From NCBI RefSeq assembly GCF_049331405.1, contig NZ_CP186274.1, positions 2,852,001 to 2,916,000 of the forward strand: 64,000 nucleotides of DNA, read 5' to 3'. Under the pieces are notes generated by a model. The model did not search any database. It saw only the letters and a program-made list of their open reading frames with translations, and was not told where the DNA came from. Each line of letters opens with the position of its first letter. Position 1 is the stretch's first letter. A program made the position numbers and the translations under genes. This DNA is from PoT sp049331405 (lineage in GTDB: Bacteria; Planctomycetota; Planctomycetia; Isosphaerales; Isosphaeraceae). Below are positions 1-8,476 of the stretch, one piece after another.

Positions 1-636
1 CATGCCCTTCGCCAGTGGGCTCCACACCAGCACCCCCATCCCATATCGCTCGCAGGCGGGGAGCACTTCGCGCTCGATGCCGCGATCCAGGATCGAATAA
101 GGCGGCTGCTCGGCGCGGAAGCGAGCGAGCCCTCGCCGCTCCGCGACCCACTGCGCCTCGATGATCTCGGAGACCGGGAAGGTCGAAGAGCCGATCGCGC
201 GAACCTTGCCCGCACGCATGAGGTCGGTTAGCGCGGAGAGGGTTTCCTCGACGTCGGTCTCCGGCGAAGGGCGGTGAATCTGGTAGATGTCGAGATAGTC
301 CGTCCCGAGGCGTCGCAGCGAGTCTTCGACGGCGCGATGGAGCCAGCGTCGCGAATTGCCCCGCATGTTCGGGTCGTCGCCCATGGGATGATGGGCCTTG
401 GTGGCCAGGACGATGCCATCGCGACGACCCTTGATCGCCTTGCCGACGATCTCTTCAGATTCCCCTTTGCTATAAGCATCAGCGGTGTCGATGAAATTGA
501 TTCCGGCTCCCAACGCCTTGTGGATGATCCGGATCGAATCTTCGTGGTCGGGGTTGCCGATCTTGCCGAACATCATGGCACCGAGGCAGTAGGGGCTCAC
601 CTTGATGCCGGTTTTACCGAGCGTGCGATATCGCAT
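1..636 (-). CDS. aldo/keto reductase, partial (C-terminus beyond window edge)
   Basis: The first 212 residues of an NAD(P)H-dependent aldo/keto reductase are visible; the rest lies beyond position 1. The protein starts MRYRTLGKTGIKV, as is usual in the family. It carries the catalytic Asp/Tyr block (DTADAYSKGESE), the active-site Lys (LATKAHHP) and the His of the YQIHRP strand in a TIM barrel. The family reduces aldehydes and ketones in the cytoplasm; the substrate cannot be read from sequence. Two operator-like palindromes lie 60-100 bases upstream, so control by a dimeric repressor is likely. The regulator is not in this window. Confidence 0.9.
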   Translation of the reverse strand, partial: MRYRTLGKTGIKVSPYCLGAMMFGKIGNPDHEDSIRIIHKALGAGINFIDTADAYSKGESEEIVGKAIKGRRDGIVLATKAHHPMGDDPNMRGNSRRWLHRAVEDSLRRLGTDYLDIYQIHRPSPETDVEETLSALTDLMRAGKVRAIGSSTFPVSEIIEAQWVAERRGLARFRAEQPPYSILDRGIEREVLPACERYGMGVLVWSPLAKGM

Positions 637-697
637 GGCCTGTCCTCCCCGTCGTCGAATTGTGACCGACGCCTTGCTCTGCTCAAGAGAGTTCAAT

Positions 698-734
698 CGG
701 AACATTGTTCCGTTAATATTTGGAACACGGTTCC
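698..734. promoter_or_regulatory. pair of operator-like palindromes upstream of the aldo/keto reductase
   Basis: Two copies of GGAACnnnGTTCC occur at 699-711 and 722-734, 23 bases centre to centre, so they face the same side of the helix. The surrounding stretch 637-904 holds no gene. The spacing and dyad symmetry suit a TetR/LacI-type dimer controlling the minus-strand reductase. This is an inference. Confidence 0.6.
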
Positions 735-904
735 GTTTGTCAAGGGGTCCGTTTTCTACAAGGACGATGGGCGAGGCGAGATTCAGGAATCTCTAAAATT
801 TTATAAAATAAGCATGTTATCTTGTTTGGGTGTTGCGTGTTTGGGATGTGGCCCTATTGGAACCGGTGAGGTTGACCATCAGGCCCCTCTCATCGTCCGG
901 GAGC

Positions 905-1333
905 TCATCCTGGTTCCGCAGCCGGTCGGTCGGCGAGTTCGGCCAGGAGTTCGTCCTCGTAGTCCGGCAGGCCGAAGCCTTGGAGGGACGCCGGCGGATT
1001 GGCTCGCTCCCAGGCGATCGTCCGCTCCAGCGCCTTGCCCGGGGGCACGGGCCCGACGTAGCCCAGCTCCCTCCGGATACGATCCGAGTTCATACTGATG
1101 TTTTGTGACATCCGGTAGGGCAAGGGGATTCGGCCGCTCAACGCGGTCACGACCCGACCTTGCCAGCCTTCGGCCCTGACGATCCGGCGGACCCATTCGG
1201 CCTCATCGACGAGATACCGATCCGCGACGTTGTAGATCCGGCCCGCCCCTCTCTCGTCCACGATCGCGAGGGCGACGGCCTTCGCGACGTCCTCGACGAG
1301 TAAAGCCTGAATGATCGAGCCCGACCGATGCTC
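905..1333 (-). pseudogene. NAD-dependent epimerase/dehydratase, C-terminal remnant
   Basis: About 142 codons remain of the C-terminal part of an extended short-chain dehydrogenase: an IIQALLVEDVAKAVALAI stretch, then GRIYNVADRYLVDEAEWVRR and a substrate-side tail. The Rossmann nucleotide-binding half (GxxGxxG and YxxxK) is absent. An in-frame TAA at 1334-1336 closes the frame just upstream, next to the 3' end of the following gene. It reads as a truncated gene left after a deletion. A GTG at 1261 could start a short product, but function is unlikely. Confidence 0.6.
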
Positions 1334-1345
1334 TTACCAAACGAC

Positions 1346-2866
1346 CTACCTCGATCGCAACCGCTCCGATGGTCGGGCGAGCGGCTCCGAGGCATCCAAC
1401 TGCGACCGTCGCGCCTCATCGAGGAGGATGACGCGGCCTTCGGCCAGCCCCGCTGGCGACCCCCAGAAATTCCGGCGGGCTTCGATGCGGGCCTTTCCCG
1501 CGGCGATGGCGATCTCGGAGGTGCCGTTATCCCGGATCGCGTTGTCGTGTAGCAAGACCTCATATTGCCCCCCATCAGGCGCGACCTTGAAATTCGAGCC
1601 ATCGTTGCCGATGGTGATGCCTCCCTTGACGGCCCCTTCCACGACCGAGTCGCGGATCGCGAGGCGATAATGCCCTTTGGCGAACGGCCCTTCGGCGAGC
1701 ATCGACGGAGCGAGCCAGACGTTCTGGGCCTCGCCCCGAAATCCGTCCACGAACCCGGCATCCCGGATCACACTCCCCACCACGTCGATTGAAACGAGGC
1801 TCTCGTGGGCCCGCTCGGGATCGGACGGAGTCAGGTTGAGGATCGTCCCCTCGAGATTCATCTGGCCCGCCTTCTCGAGCGTGGAGTCGCGGATCTCGAC
1901 CTCGACCGTGGCGGGGACCATCGTTGCCACCCCGACGATGCCGTCCTGCCCGCATTCGCCCGATCTCGATCGCTCGACGCGAGCCTTGACCTTCGCGCCT
2001 GCTGCGGCCATGACGAGGAGATTGCGACCTTGCTGACTCATACGTGAAGCGATGACGCTATCCGTAATCTCCAGGTCAGACTCCGAGCCCTTTCCATCGG
2101 CGAACGCCGCCACCCCCATGTCGAACAGCGGAGGAATCAGGGCCCCGCCTTCCGAACGACTGTCGCCGATGATCAGGCGCGTCCGTGCCCCCTTCAGTGA
2201 GAAGGACCCGATTCCGATGCCGGCGGCCTTGTTGACGCGACAACGCAGGAGGCGATTCTCGGTCACCTTCTCCTTTCGTGTCGTCAGAAATAGGATGCCT
2301 GCGTGCGAGACCCGCCCGAGCAGGCTCACCTCGGTCGTGGTGAGGCCAGCGGAGAGGTTGGCGTCCTCGACCTCGACGCCGATCAAGCATGTCCCGGAGA
2401 CGTCGACCCCGAGAATTCCGCTTGCCTCCGTTCGCTCGACCCGGACATCGACGACCTTGCAACCCTCGCCCAGGACGACCCCGTTCCCGCCGTTGCGGTC
2501 GCGATTCGAATTCGTGATCGCGGGCTTGCGACCGGCCTCGGCCTGGCCGATGAGCGTCTGATCCGCCTTGAGCGTCAGGCCGCCGTCGAGCGGCTCATCG
2601 CTCGCCAGCAGGATAATGATGTCGCCCGGCCTGGTGACCGCATCCAGCCCGATTGTCGAGCCGATCGGGCTGGACGGGCTCGAACCATCTCCCGATGCCT
2701 TCGCCCGGGTAAACCAAACGACGGCGCTTGCGGGAGCCGGCGATGATAAAACGACGGCGCATGCCAGCAGCGAGACGCGAAGGGCGAAGTCGGCTCCCGA
2801 CGGCCTGCCGGACTGGCCGTCGCCACCCTTGTGAAGAAGGCCGCCACCGATGAGTTGGGTCGACAT
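1346..2866 (-). CDS. secreted right-handed parallel beta-helix protein
   Basis: This is a 506-residue protein with a signal peptide (ALRVSLLACAVVLSS, then Ala-rich to ASA) and a body of short repeating segments (for example LIIGDSRSEGG, LEITDSVIAS, VEIRDSTLEKAG, YRLAIRDSVVEG) typical of pectate-lyase-like beta-helices. The ATG at 2866 is preferred over one 48 bases upstream because AGGAGA lies just before it. Such planctomycete exoproteins usually bind or cut polysaccharide, but no catalytic motif is evident. It is last in a minus-strand group with two glycosidase-like proteins and a pseudopilin. Confidence 0.7.
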   Translation of the reverse strand: MSTQLIGGGLLHKGGDGQSGRPSGADFALRVSLLACAVVLSSPAPASAVVWFTRAKASGDGSSPSSPIGSTIGLDAVTRPGDIIILLASDEPLDGGLTLKADQTLIGQAEAGRKPAITNSNRDRNGGNGVVLGEGCKVVDVRVERTEASGILGVDVSGTCLIGVEVEDANLSAGLTTTEVSLLGRVSHAGILFLTTRKEKVTENRLLRCRVNKAAGIGIGSFSLKGARTRLIIGDSRSEGGALIPPLFDMGVAAFADGKGSESDLEITDSVIASRMSQQGRNLLVMAAAGAKVKARVERSRSGECGQDGIVGVATMVPATVEVEIRDSTLEKAGQMNLEGTILNLTPSDPERAHESLVSIDVVGSVIRDAGFVDGFRGEAQNVWLAPSMLAEGPFAKGHYRLAIRDSVVEGAVKGGITIGNDGSNFKVAPDGGQYEVLLHDNAIRDNGTSEIAIAAGKARIEARRNFWGSPAGLAEGRVILLDEARRSQLDASEPLARPSERLRSR

Positions 2867-3047
2867 ATCGATCTCCTGCGAAGCATCGAGCGTCTGGGCT
2901 GGCCATTGGCCCATGTTCGAGGGCGAAAGTCAATTCACGCCAAATGACGAACTTCCGCCCATCCCAGGAGTTGCCCGTCCCCATCGCGGTGTATCGCATC
3001 CGATGACCGGGAGCCGTAACCGATGGTGTGACTCCCGGACGATGGTA

Positions 3048-4130
3048 TTATTCGACCTTCTTGCCCGCATCATCGGTTCGATCGAGGATGTGATGGGGGT
3101 ATTCCCATCGTCCGACGTGGTCGCGGACCCACTCGAAGAAGAACCGGGCGCCTCGGTCGGACGGGCCGGTGCCGTAACCGCCCAATTCGGGGTTGGGGCC
3201 GGTGCCCGCGGAGTTGGTCACGCCTTCGATGTGCGAGCTGTGGAAGACCATCACGAGGCGGGGCTGGCCCAGGTAGCGTTCCCAGTCCTTCCGCATCGAT
3301 TCGCGATGGAATCGGTTGAAGATGCCTTCATTCCCCGGCTCGTCGTTGTCGTGGGTCTCGGTGTTGACGGCGAATCCGGTCGAGGGGATCGGCATCTCCT
3401 CCTGGTAGAACCTCACCTCCATCCCAGGATACGAGTCGGCCGAGCCGGACTGGTGGTTCGGGCAGACCCCGGCCTCGATGTCCGGAGCGACGGCCTTGAA
3501 CCAGGCCGTGAGCCTGGCCTTCTTGGCCGCGCCGTCGGGCTCGCGGAGGAGCTCGTGGTCGGCACGCACCGGATGGCTGAACTCGTGCATGAGGTTGACG
3601 AAGACGTTCTTGAGCTTGCGTTCGGTGAGGAACCGGCCGGTCTCCTCGATGGCCCGCTTGACCGCGGCCTCGTCCTTGAGTTCCTGATCCTTGCGGGGCT
3701 GGAGGACGTAGATCCCGACGACCATGCCCCGCTTGTCGGCCTCGCGGATGATCCATTCCAGGCGTTTGCCGAAGTCGGCACGCAGGGCACCCGTCGGCAG
3801 GAAGGCGTTGGGGCCGGCGTCGACGCTCGGGAAGCTGCCGTTCGTTCCCTGGAGGCCCACGGTGAGGAGGTTGATCCCGTGGGCGACGACCGTGTCGAGG
3901 CAGCGGACGTGACGCTCGGTGACGGCCGGGCTCATCAGCGCATTGTTCCAGCGGATGCCCCAGAGCTTCACCGGATTGCCATCGAGGTGCGGGATGTCGC
4001 CGACGATCGAGAACTCCCGGGTCGCGACCGGGGCCGCAACTTTCTCGGGCTCCCTGGCCACGGCCGCGGCGAGCGGCCAGGCGAGGGAGACGAAGGCCAC
4101 GCAGGCGGGTATGTTCAGGCGTTGACGCAT
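3048..4130 (-). CDS. secreted glycosidase-like TIM-barrel protein (paralogue 1)
   Basis: This 360-residue exported protein has a signal peptide ending near AAAVA. The body opens with REFSIVGDIPHLDGNPVKLW, an entry typical of GH-A clan sugar hydrolases, and continues with alternating helices and strands (EADKRGMVVGIYVL, LKNVFVNLMHEFSHP). It is clearly paralogous along its length to the protein at 5215-6288, sharing the VKLWG, NxLxSP, DxGxNxF and GTGPxDRG(A/I)RF(F/Y) blocks. Family membership is uncertain; acidic catalytic residues cannot be assigned. The neighbouring DUF1559 gene suggests co-expression. Confidence 0.6.
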   Translation of the reverse strand: MRQRLNIPACVAFVSLAWPLAAAVAREPEKVAAPVATREFSIVGDIPHLDGNPVKLWGIRWNNALMSPAVTERHVRCLDTVVAHGINLLTVGLQGTNGSFPSVDAGPNAFLPTGALRADFGKRLEWIIREADKRGMVVGIYVLQPRKDQELKDEAAVKRAIEETGRFLTERKLKNVFVNLMHEFSHPVRADHELLREPDGAAKKARLTAWFKAVAPDIEAGVCPNHQSGSADSYPGMEVRFYQEEMPIPSTGFAVNTETHDNDEPGNEGIFNRFHRESMRKDWERYLGQPRLVMVFHSSHIEGVTNSAGTGPNPELGGYGTGPSDRGARFFFEWVRDHVGRWEYPHHILDRTDDAGKKVE

Positions 4131-4173
4131 GCGACGGGCTCCGTTATGCGGGAGGGGAGGAAGCGGCGACGTT

Positions 4174-5148
4174 TCACTGGGAGTCGGACGAGATGACCTC
4201 GCCGCCGCTCCTCGTCGCGATGGCCCGCCAGGTCACGACCGAGACGGAATTTTTGTAGAATTGAACATGACCATCGGTCATGAGCACGTTGACACCGCCG
4301 GGGTGCTGGCTCCTCGCCGAGAGTCGCCCTATGGCGTATTGCGAGAGGCAGTCGGGCAGGGCGTTGTTGGGGGTCAGATAGTGGTTGGACGTGGCGAACG
4401 TCAGGCTGCCGCGGGCCCACTCCTGGCCGCGCTCGCCGATCCAACTCGTCCGCGATGAGCAGAAGGCGTCGCTCATGGCCGTGCCCCCCGGCCCTTGAGC
4501 GAACTGGAGCCGAGGGTTGAGCGGCGTCGGGCCGGTCGAGTCGACCCCCGACCCCTTGAGGGTCTCGCTGAAGGCCGCGGTGTTCGAGAGGCCGTCGGTG
4601 ACCTCGGCGAACCGGACCGCCGAGAGGTCGTAGAAGAGGCCGTCGGGGACGCCCGTGAAGTCGATCTTGCGGATGCTCCCGCCGTTGGTCGTGCCGCTCC
4701 CCGCGTTGGCCACGTAATTGTTGGGCGCGAGGGTCGGCTGGAAGCCGTCGGTCCGGGGGTCGCTGGGGCAGAGATAGGCGTTGATCTTCGTGGCGACGGC
4801 CGTCACATTGGCGCTGCCCAGCGGTGACGCCGCGGTCGGGGGCAGCTCGGGCAGGTTGAAGTTGATCGCGTTGTAGAGGGCGCCCCCCTCCAGATTCGGC
4901 AGGACCTGCGCCAGGGCCGACCAGAGCATGGGCGAGCCGGTCCTCGCCGACGGCATGACCCCGTTAGTCCCCTCGTAGTTGTGGAGCGCCAGGCCGATCT
5001 GCTTGAGGTTGTTCGAGCACTGCATGCGGCGGGCGGCCTCGCGGGCGGCCTGGACGGCCGGGAGCAGCAGCGAGATCAGGACCGCGATGATCGCGATCAC
5101 CACCAGGAGTTCGATGAGGGTGAAGCCGCGGCGGCGATGGGTGGACAT
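4174..5148 (-). CDS. DUF1559 pseudopilin-like protein
   Basis: The 324-residue protein begins with a prepilin N-terminus, RRRGFTLIELLVVIAIIAVL, with the processing site after Gly, and continues as a DUF1559 domain (EAARRMQCSNNLKQIGLALH). Its C-terminus has the family's H-x-GGVNVLMTDGHVQF box. The ATG at 5148 puts six residues before the cleavage Gly, as expected; an upstream in-frame start would give an unnatural leader. Such proteins are greatly expanded in planctomycetes and are thought to be membrane- or surface-anchored; their job is unknown. It lies between the two glycosidase-like paralogues. Confidence 0.85.
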   Translation of the reverse strand: MSTHRRRGFTLIELLVVIAIIAVLISLLLPAVQAAREAARRMQCSNNLKQIGLALHNYEGTNGVMPSARTGSPMLWSALAQVLPNLEGGALYNAINFNLPELPPTAASPLGSANVTAVATKINAYLCPSDPRTDGFQPTLAPNNYVANAGSGTTNGGSIRKIDFTGVPDGLFYDLSAVRFAEVTDGLSNTAAFSETLKGSGVDSTGPTPLNPRLQFAQGPGGTAMSDAFCSSRTSWIGERGQEWARGSLTFATSNHYLTPNNALPDCLSQYAIGRLSARSQHPGGVNVLMTDGHVQFYKNSVSVVTWRAIATRSGGEVISSDSQ

Positions 5149-5214
5149 AGGGACGACTCCGGGGGGGAATGGCTTCAATGGACGCCGACCGGTTGGGGAC
5201 CGCAACCAATCGGG

Positions 5215-6288
5215 TTACTTGGATTCCTTGATGTGCCGGGGGAATTCCCAGCGCCCTGCGTGTTCGCGGACCCAATCGAAATAGAAGCGGATGCCCCGGT
5301 CTCCCGGCCCGGTGCCATCGCCCCCCATCTCGGGGTGCGGGCCCGTGCCGCTGAAACTCGTGATCCCTTGCGTGTAGGCGCTGTGGAGCATCATCGCGGC
5401 GTTCTCGGCCTCCGCGAACCGCTCGCAGTCCGCGAGGATGTACTCGCGGCAACCGTCGTTGAACCAGCCGTCGTTCTCGTAGCTGTCCTGGCGCAGGGTC
5501 TCGACGTTCACGACGAAGCCCTCGGACGAGATCGGGGCATCCTTCTGGATCAGCTTCAGGTCCATGCTCGGGAACGTGTCGGACGCCGGCGACTTCGACG
5601 CGAGGCAGGCTCCGACCTCGATGCCGGGCGCGACGGCCTTGAACCAACCCGCCATCTTCGCCCGCTTCGCGATCCCGTCGGGCTCGCGGAGGATCGGCTG
5701 GTCGATCCTCTCGGCGTGGTCGAAGGTGTGGATCAAATCCACGAAGACGTTGCGGAGCCCTTTGGCGGCCAGGAAGCGCCCGGCCTCCTCGATGGCCCGC
5801 TTGACGGCCGCCTCGTCGTAGAAGTCCTGATCCTTGCGGGCCGAGAGGATCTGGACGCCGACGACCATGCCTCGCTTGTCGGCCTCGCGGACCAGCCGCT
5901 CGAGCCTCGCTGCCACGTCGGGCTTGAGGGCCCCGTCGCGGCGGAAGCCGTTGAGCCCCGCGTCGGGGTCGGGCCAGCCGCCGACGCACCCCTGGATCGA
6001 GACCCCGATCAGGTTGATGCCGTGGGCCGTCATGTTGTTGAAGTTGTTGATATGGCGATCGGTGACCGTCGGGCTATACAGCGCGTTGCCGCAGCGGAGG
6101 CCCCAGAGCTTGACGGGCTGGCCATCCAGGAAGGACCGCCTGCCCTTCACCTCGAACTCGCGCGTCGGGGCTGCTGTGTTGGAAGCGACGGCCTTGTCAT
6201 CGGAGCGAGCGGGCCGAAGAGTAACGCTCGCCAGGATCAGCGTCAACGCGGCATAAGTCGTAATCCGAGGTCTCATGATGCTCAGCAC
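5215..6288 (-). CDS. secreted glycosidase-like TIM-barrel protein (paralogue 2)
   Basis: This is a 357-residue paralogue of the protein at 3048-4130, with a signal peptide (AALTLILASVTLRPARS) and the same conserved blocks: VKLWGLRCGNALYSP, EADKRGMVVGVQIL, GFVVNVETLRQDSYENDGW, GTGPGDRGIRFYFDWVREH. A second ATG four codons downstream is an equally good start. It is the first gene of the minus-strand group. Its fold suggests an extracellular carbohydrate-active enzyme; the activity is not assignable. Confidence 0.6.
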   Translation of the reverse strand: MLSIMRPRITTYAALTLILASVTLRPARSDDKAVASNTAAPTREFEVKGRRSFLDGQPVKLWGLRCGNALYSPTVTDRHINNFNNMTAHGINLIGVSIQGCVGGWPDPDAGLNGFRRDGALKPDVAARLERLVREADKRGMVVGVQILSARKDQDFYDEAAVKRAIEEAGRFLAAKGLRNVFVDLIHTFDHAERIDQPILREPDGIAKRAKMAGWFKAVAPGIEVGACLASKSPASDTFPSMDLKLIQKDAPISSEGFVVNVETLRQDSYENDGWFNDGCREYILADCERFAEAENAAMMLHSAYTQGITSFSGTGPHPEMGGDGTGPGDRGIRFYFDWVREHAGRWEFPRHIKESK

Positions 6289-6330
6289 CTATCGCCCCAC
6301 TCGATTATCTGTGTCATTTGTCAGAGATTA

Positions 6331-6357
6331 GGCCTTGACCCCGATCGGGTCAAGGCC
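6331..6357. promoter_or_regulatory. 11-bp stem hairpin/palindrome in divergent intergenic region
   Basis: GGCCTTGACCC and GGGTCAAGGCC form a perfect 11-bp inverted repeat around CGATC, between the minus-strand gene starting at 6288 and the transporter gene starting at 6611. There is no T-tract, so an operator or an mRNA leader hairpin is more likely than a terminator. The remaining 300 bases between the genes show nothing else. Confidence 0.4.
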
Positions 6358-6610
6358 CCTTCGACTTCTCGGAACCCGCCCCGACGCGGGAGGCATGCGA
6401 CCATTCGAATTGTAGAATGATTGTGTAATTGGCATTAGATATTGTATTGCGGGCCGAGTCGGAACGATATTGACCACCAATGCGGATGAATTTATGGGTA
6501 AGAGTTTGCGGTAGAATCGCGGGTTCTCGGAATTCCTTCGTTGAGGCGATTGCGGCACCCGGACTCTTGTCGTACGATCGTCCGCGGGTCGATCTTCCGG
6601 AGGTTAAACG

Positions 6611-7645
6611 ATGATGAAACGTTTGCAGATGTGGGCCATGGGCATGGCCGTCGCCGTCTGGTTTTCGAGCGACCTCGTCATCCGCGAGGCCTCGGCCGCC
6701 GATCCGGTCGTGGTCTACACGGCGCTCGATCGCGAGTTCTCCGAGCCGCTCCTCAATGCCTACGCGAGGCGGGCGGGCGTCCGCGTCCTGCCCAAGTTCG
6801 ATATCGAGAGCACCAAGACCGTCGGCCTGACGAACCTGATCGTCGCCGAGTCGTCGCGTCCGCGTTGCGACGTCTTCTGGAACAACGAGATCGTCAACAC
6901 GATCCGCCTCAAGGAGAAGGGGCTGCTCGTCCCCTTCCGCCCTTCGCGCGTCGACGAGATCCCTGCGACCTTCCGCGCCAAGGACGGCACCTGGTACGGC
7001 TTCGCCGCGCGGGCCCGGATCCTGATCGTGAATACGAAGCTCGTCGCCGAGGCCGATCGCCCAAGCAGCATCAAGGACCTCCTGGATCCGAAGTGGAAGG
7101 GCAAGATCGGCATGGCCAAACCCCTCTTCGGCACGACGGCCACGCACGCGGCCTGCCTCTTCACCGCCTGGGGGGATGAGAAGGGCAAGGACTACTTCAA
7201 GGCCCTGAAGGCCAACGGCGTCCAGGTCCTCTCGGGCAACAAGCAGGTGGCCCAGGCTGTGGGCTCGGGACAACTCGCCTTCGGGATGACGGACACCGAC
7301 GACGCGATGGGGGAGATCGACGCGGGCAACCCCGTGACGATCGTCTATCCCGACCGCAAGGAAGGGGAGATCGGCACCCTCTTCATCCCCAACACCCTGG
7401 CGATCCTCAAGGGGGCTCCGCATCGGAAGGCGGCCGAGGCCCTGGCCAATCACCTGCTCAGCCCCGAGATCGAGTCGGCCCTGGCGAAGGGGCCGAGCGC
7501 CCAGATCCCGCTCCTCAAGAGCACCGAGGTCAAGGCACGCGTCGAGACCCCGAAGACCGTCCACGCGATGGAGGTCGACTTCGAGGCCGCCGCGAAAGTT
7601 TGGGACAAGGTCGCCGCATTCCTGGTCTCCGAGTTCGGGAGCTGA
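6611..7645 (+). CDS. extracellular solute-binding protein, iron(III)-type ABC transporter (1)
   Basis: A 344-residue periplasmic binding protein with a signal peptide ending around ASAAD and a type-2 binding fold. VVVYTALDREFSEPLLNAY, GLTNLIVAESSRPRCDVFW and the C-terminal FLVSEFGS resemble the FutA/AfuA iron-binding group. It would deliver substrate to the permease encoded at 10461-12149. A second binding protein of the same family lies at 9382-10464, so the locus has two capture proteins for one translocator. Iron as substrate is inferred from family resemblance only. Confidence 0.8.
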   Translation: MMKRLQMWAMGMAVAVWFSSDLVIREASAADPVVVYTALDREFSEPLLNAYARRAGVRVLPKFDIESTKTVGLTNLIVAESSRPRCDVFWNNEIVNTIRLKEKGLLVPFRPSRVDEIPATFRAKDGTWYGFAARARILIVNTKLVAEADRPSSIKDLLDPKWKGKIGMAKPLFGTTATHAACLFTAWGDEKGKDYFKALKANGVQVLSGNKQVAQAVGSGQLAFGMTDTDDAMGEIDAGNPVTIVYPDRKEGEIGTLFIPNTLAILKGAPHRKAAEALANHLLSPEIESALAKGPSAQIPLLKSTEVKARVETPKTVHAMEVDFEAAAKVWDKVAAFLVSEFGS

Positions 7646-7706
7646 ACCCGTTTCCGGGACGGACGCCCTCGATCTGCTCGGGCGACATTGGGAGTGAGCA
7701 TATCCG

Positions 7707-8390
7707 ATGAGGTTTCAGACAATGTTGCATGTCATCAAACTTTTGCCAGTGGTTGCGATGGTCTTCGCGGCCGGATGCTCCGGGGAGAAGGAGCAGGGAG
7801 GGCCGCCGAAGCCGGCGACGTTCGATTACGAATCGGGCGAGGTCGGCAAGCTCCCGGCGGGTTTCGTGACGGATCTCACGGGCGGCGGAGGCGCCGTGGC
7901 CTGGGTCGTGCGAGAGGATCCGTCGGCGCCGAGCGGCAAGAAGACACTGGTGCAGGAGAGCGCGGACGACACGAGCTATCGCTTCCCGCTCTGCATCTAC
8001 CAGGACGCCGTCGCCAAAGACGTGGCCGTGGAGGTCAAATACAAAGCGATCTCCGGCGTGGTCGACCAGGCGGGGGGGATCGTCCTGCGGTACACCCCGG
8101 AGAATTATTACGTCGCCCGGGCCAATGCGCTCGAGGATAATATCAACCTCTTCAAGACCCAGGACGGCAAGCGGGTGAAGATCGAGGAGGTCACGGCCAA
8201 GGTGACGCCCGGCGAGTGGCACACGTTCCGCTTCGAGGCGAAGGGGAAGCATCTCAAGGTCATCTTCGACGGCCAGACCGTGATCGAGAAGGATGACGAG
8301 ACCTTCACCGGGCCCGGCAAGGTCGGGCTCTGGACCAAGGCGGACAGCGTCTCGGCGTTCGACGACTTCAAGATCGAACCCGTCAAGTGA
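7707..8390 (+). CDS. lipoprotein with LamG/DUF1080-like fold
   Basis: A 227-residue protein with a lipoprotein signal (VVAMVFAAGC, lipobox Cys at residue 24) followed by a beta-sandwich of the DUF1080/concanavalin type: FDYESGEVGKLPAGF near the start, ENYYVARANALEDNINLF in the middle, and the WHTFRFEAKGKHLKVIFDG strand set near the end. The family includes 3-keto-disaccharide hydrolases and sugar-binding modules. It sits between transporter genes with short spacing, so co-transcription is likely; a link to transport is unproven. Confidence 0.65.
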   Translation: MRFQTMLHVIKLLPVVAMVFAAGCSGEKEQGGPPKPATFDYESGEVGKLPAGFVTDLTGGGGAVAWVVREDPSAPSGKKTLVQESADDTSYRFPLCIYQDAVAKDVAVEVKYKAISGVVDQAGGIVLRYTPENYYVARANALEDNINLFKTQDGKRVKIEEVTAKVTPGEWHTFRFEAKGKHLKVIFDGQTVIEKDDETFTGPGKVGLWTKADSVSAFDDFKIEPVK

Positions 8391-8476
8391 CGCGCCGGGG
8401 TGACCTCCAGGGATTGCTGGGCTCGGATCGCATGAGAAATCGCAGGAATGTCTTCGCATCGGTGGGGCAAGGCCTG

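Noticed and set aside
2850..4196. 448-codon plus-strand open frame
   Set aside because: Antisense shadow of the glycosidase-like gene on the minus strand; the minus-strand product has a signal peptide and a paralogue.
4981..6420. 479-codon plus-strand open frame
   Set aside because: Antisense to a DUF1559 gene and the second glycosidase-like gene; only reflects high GC.
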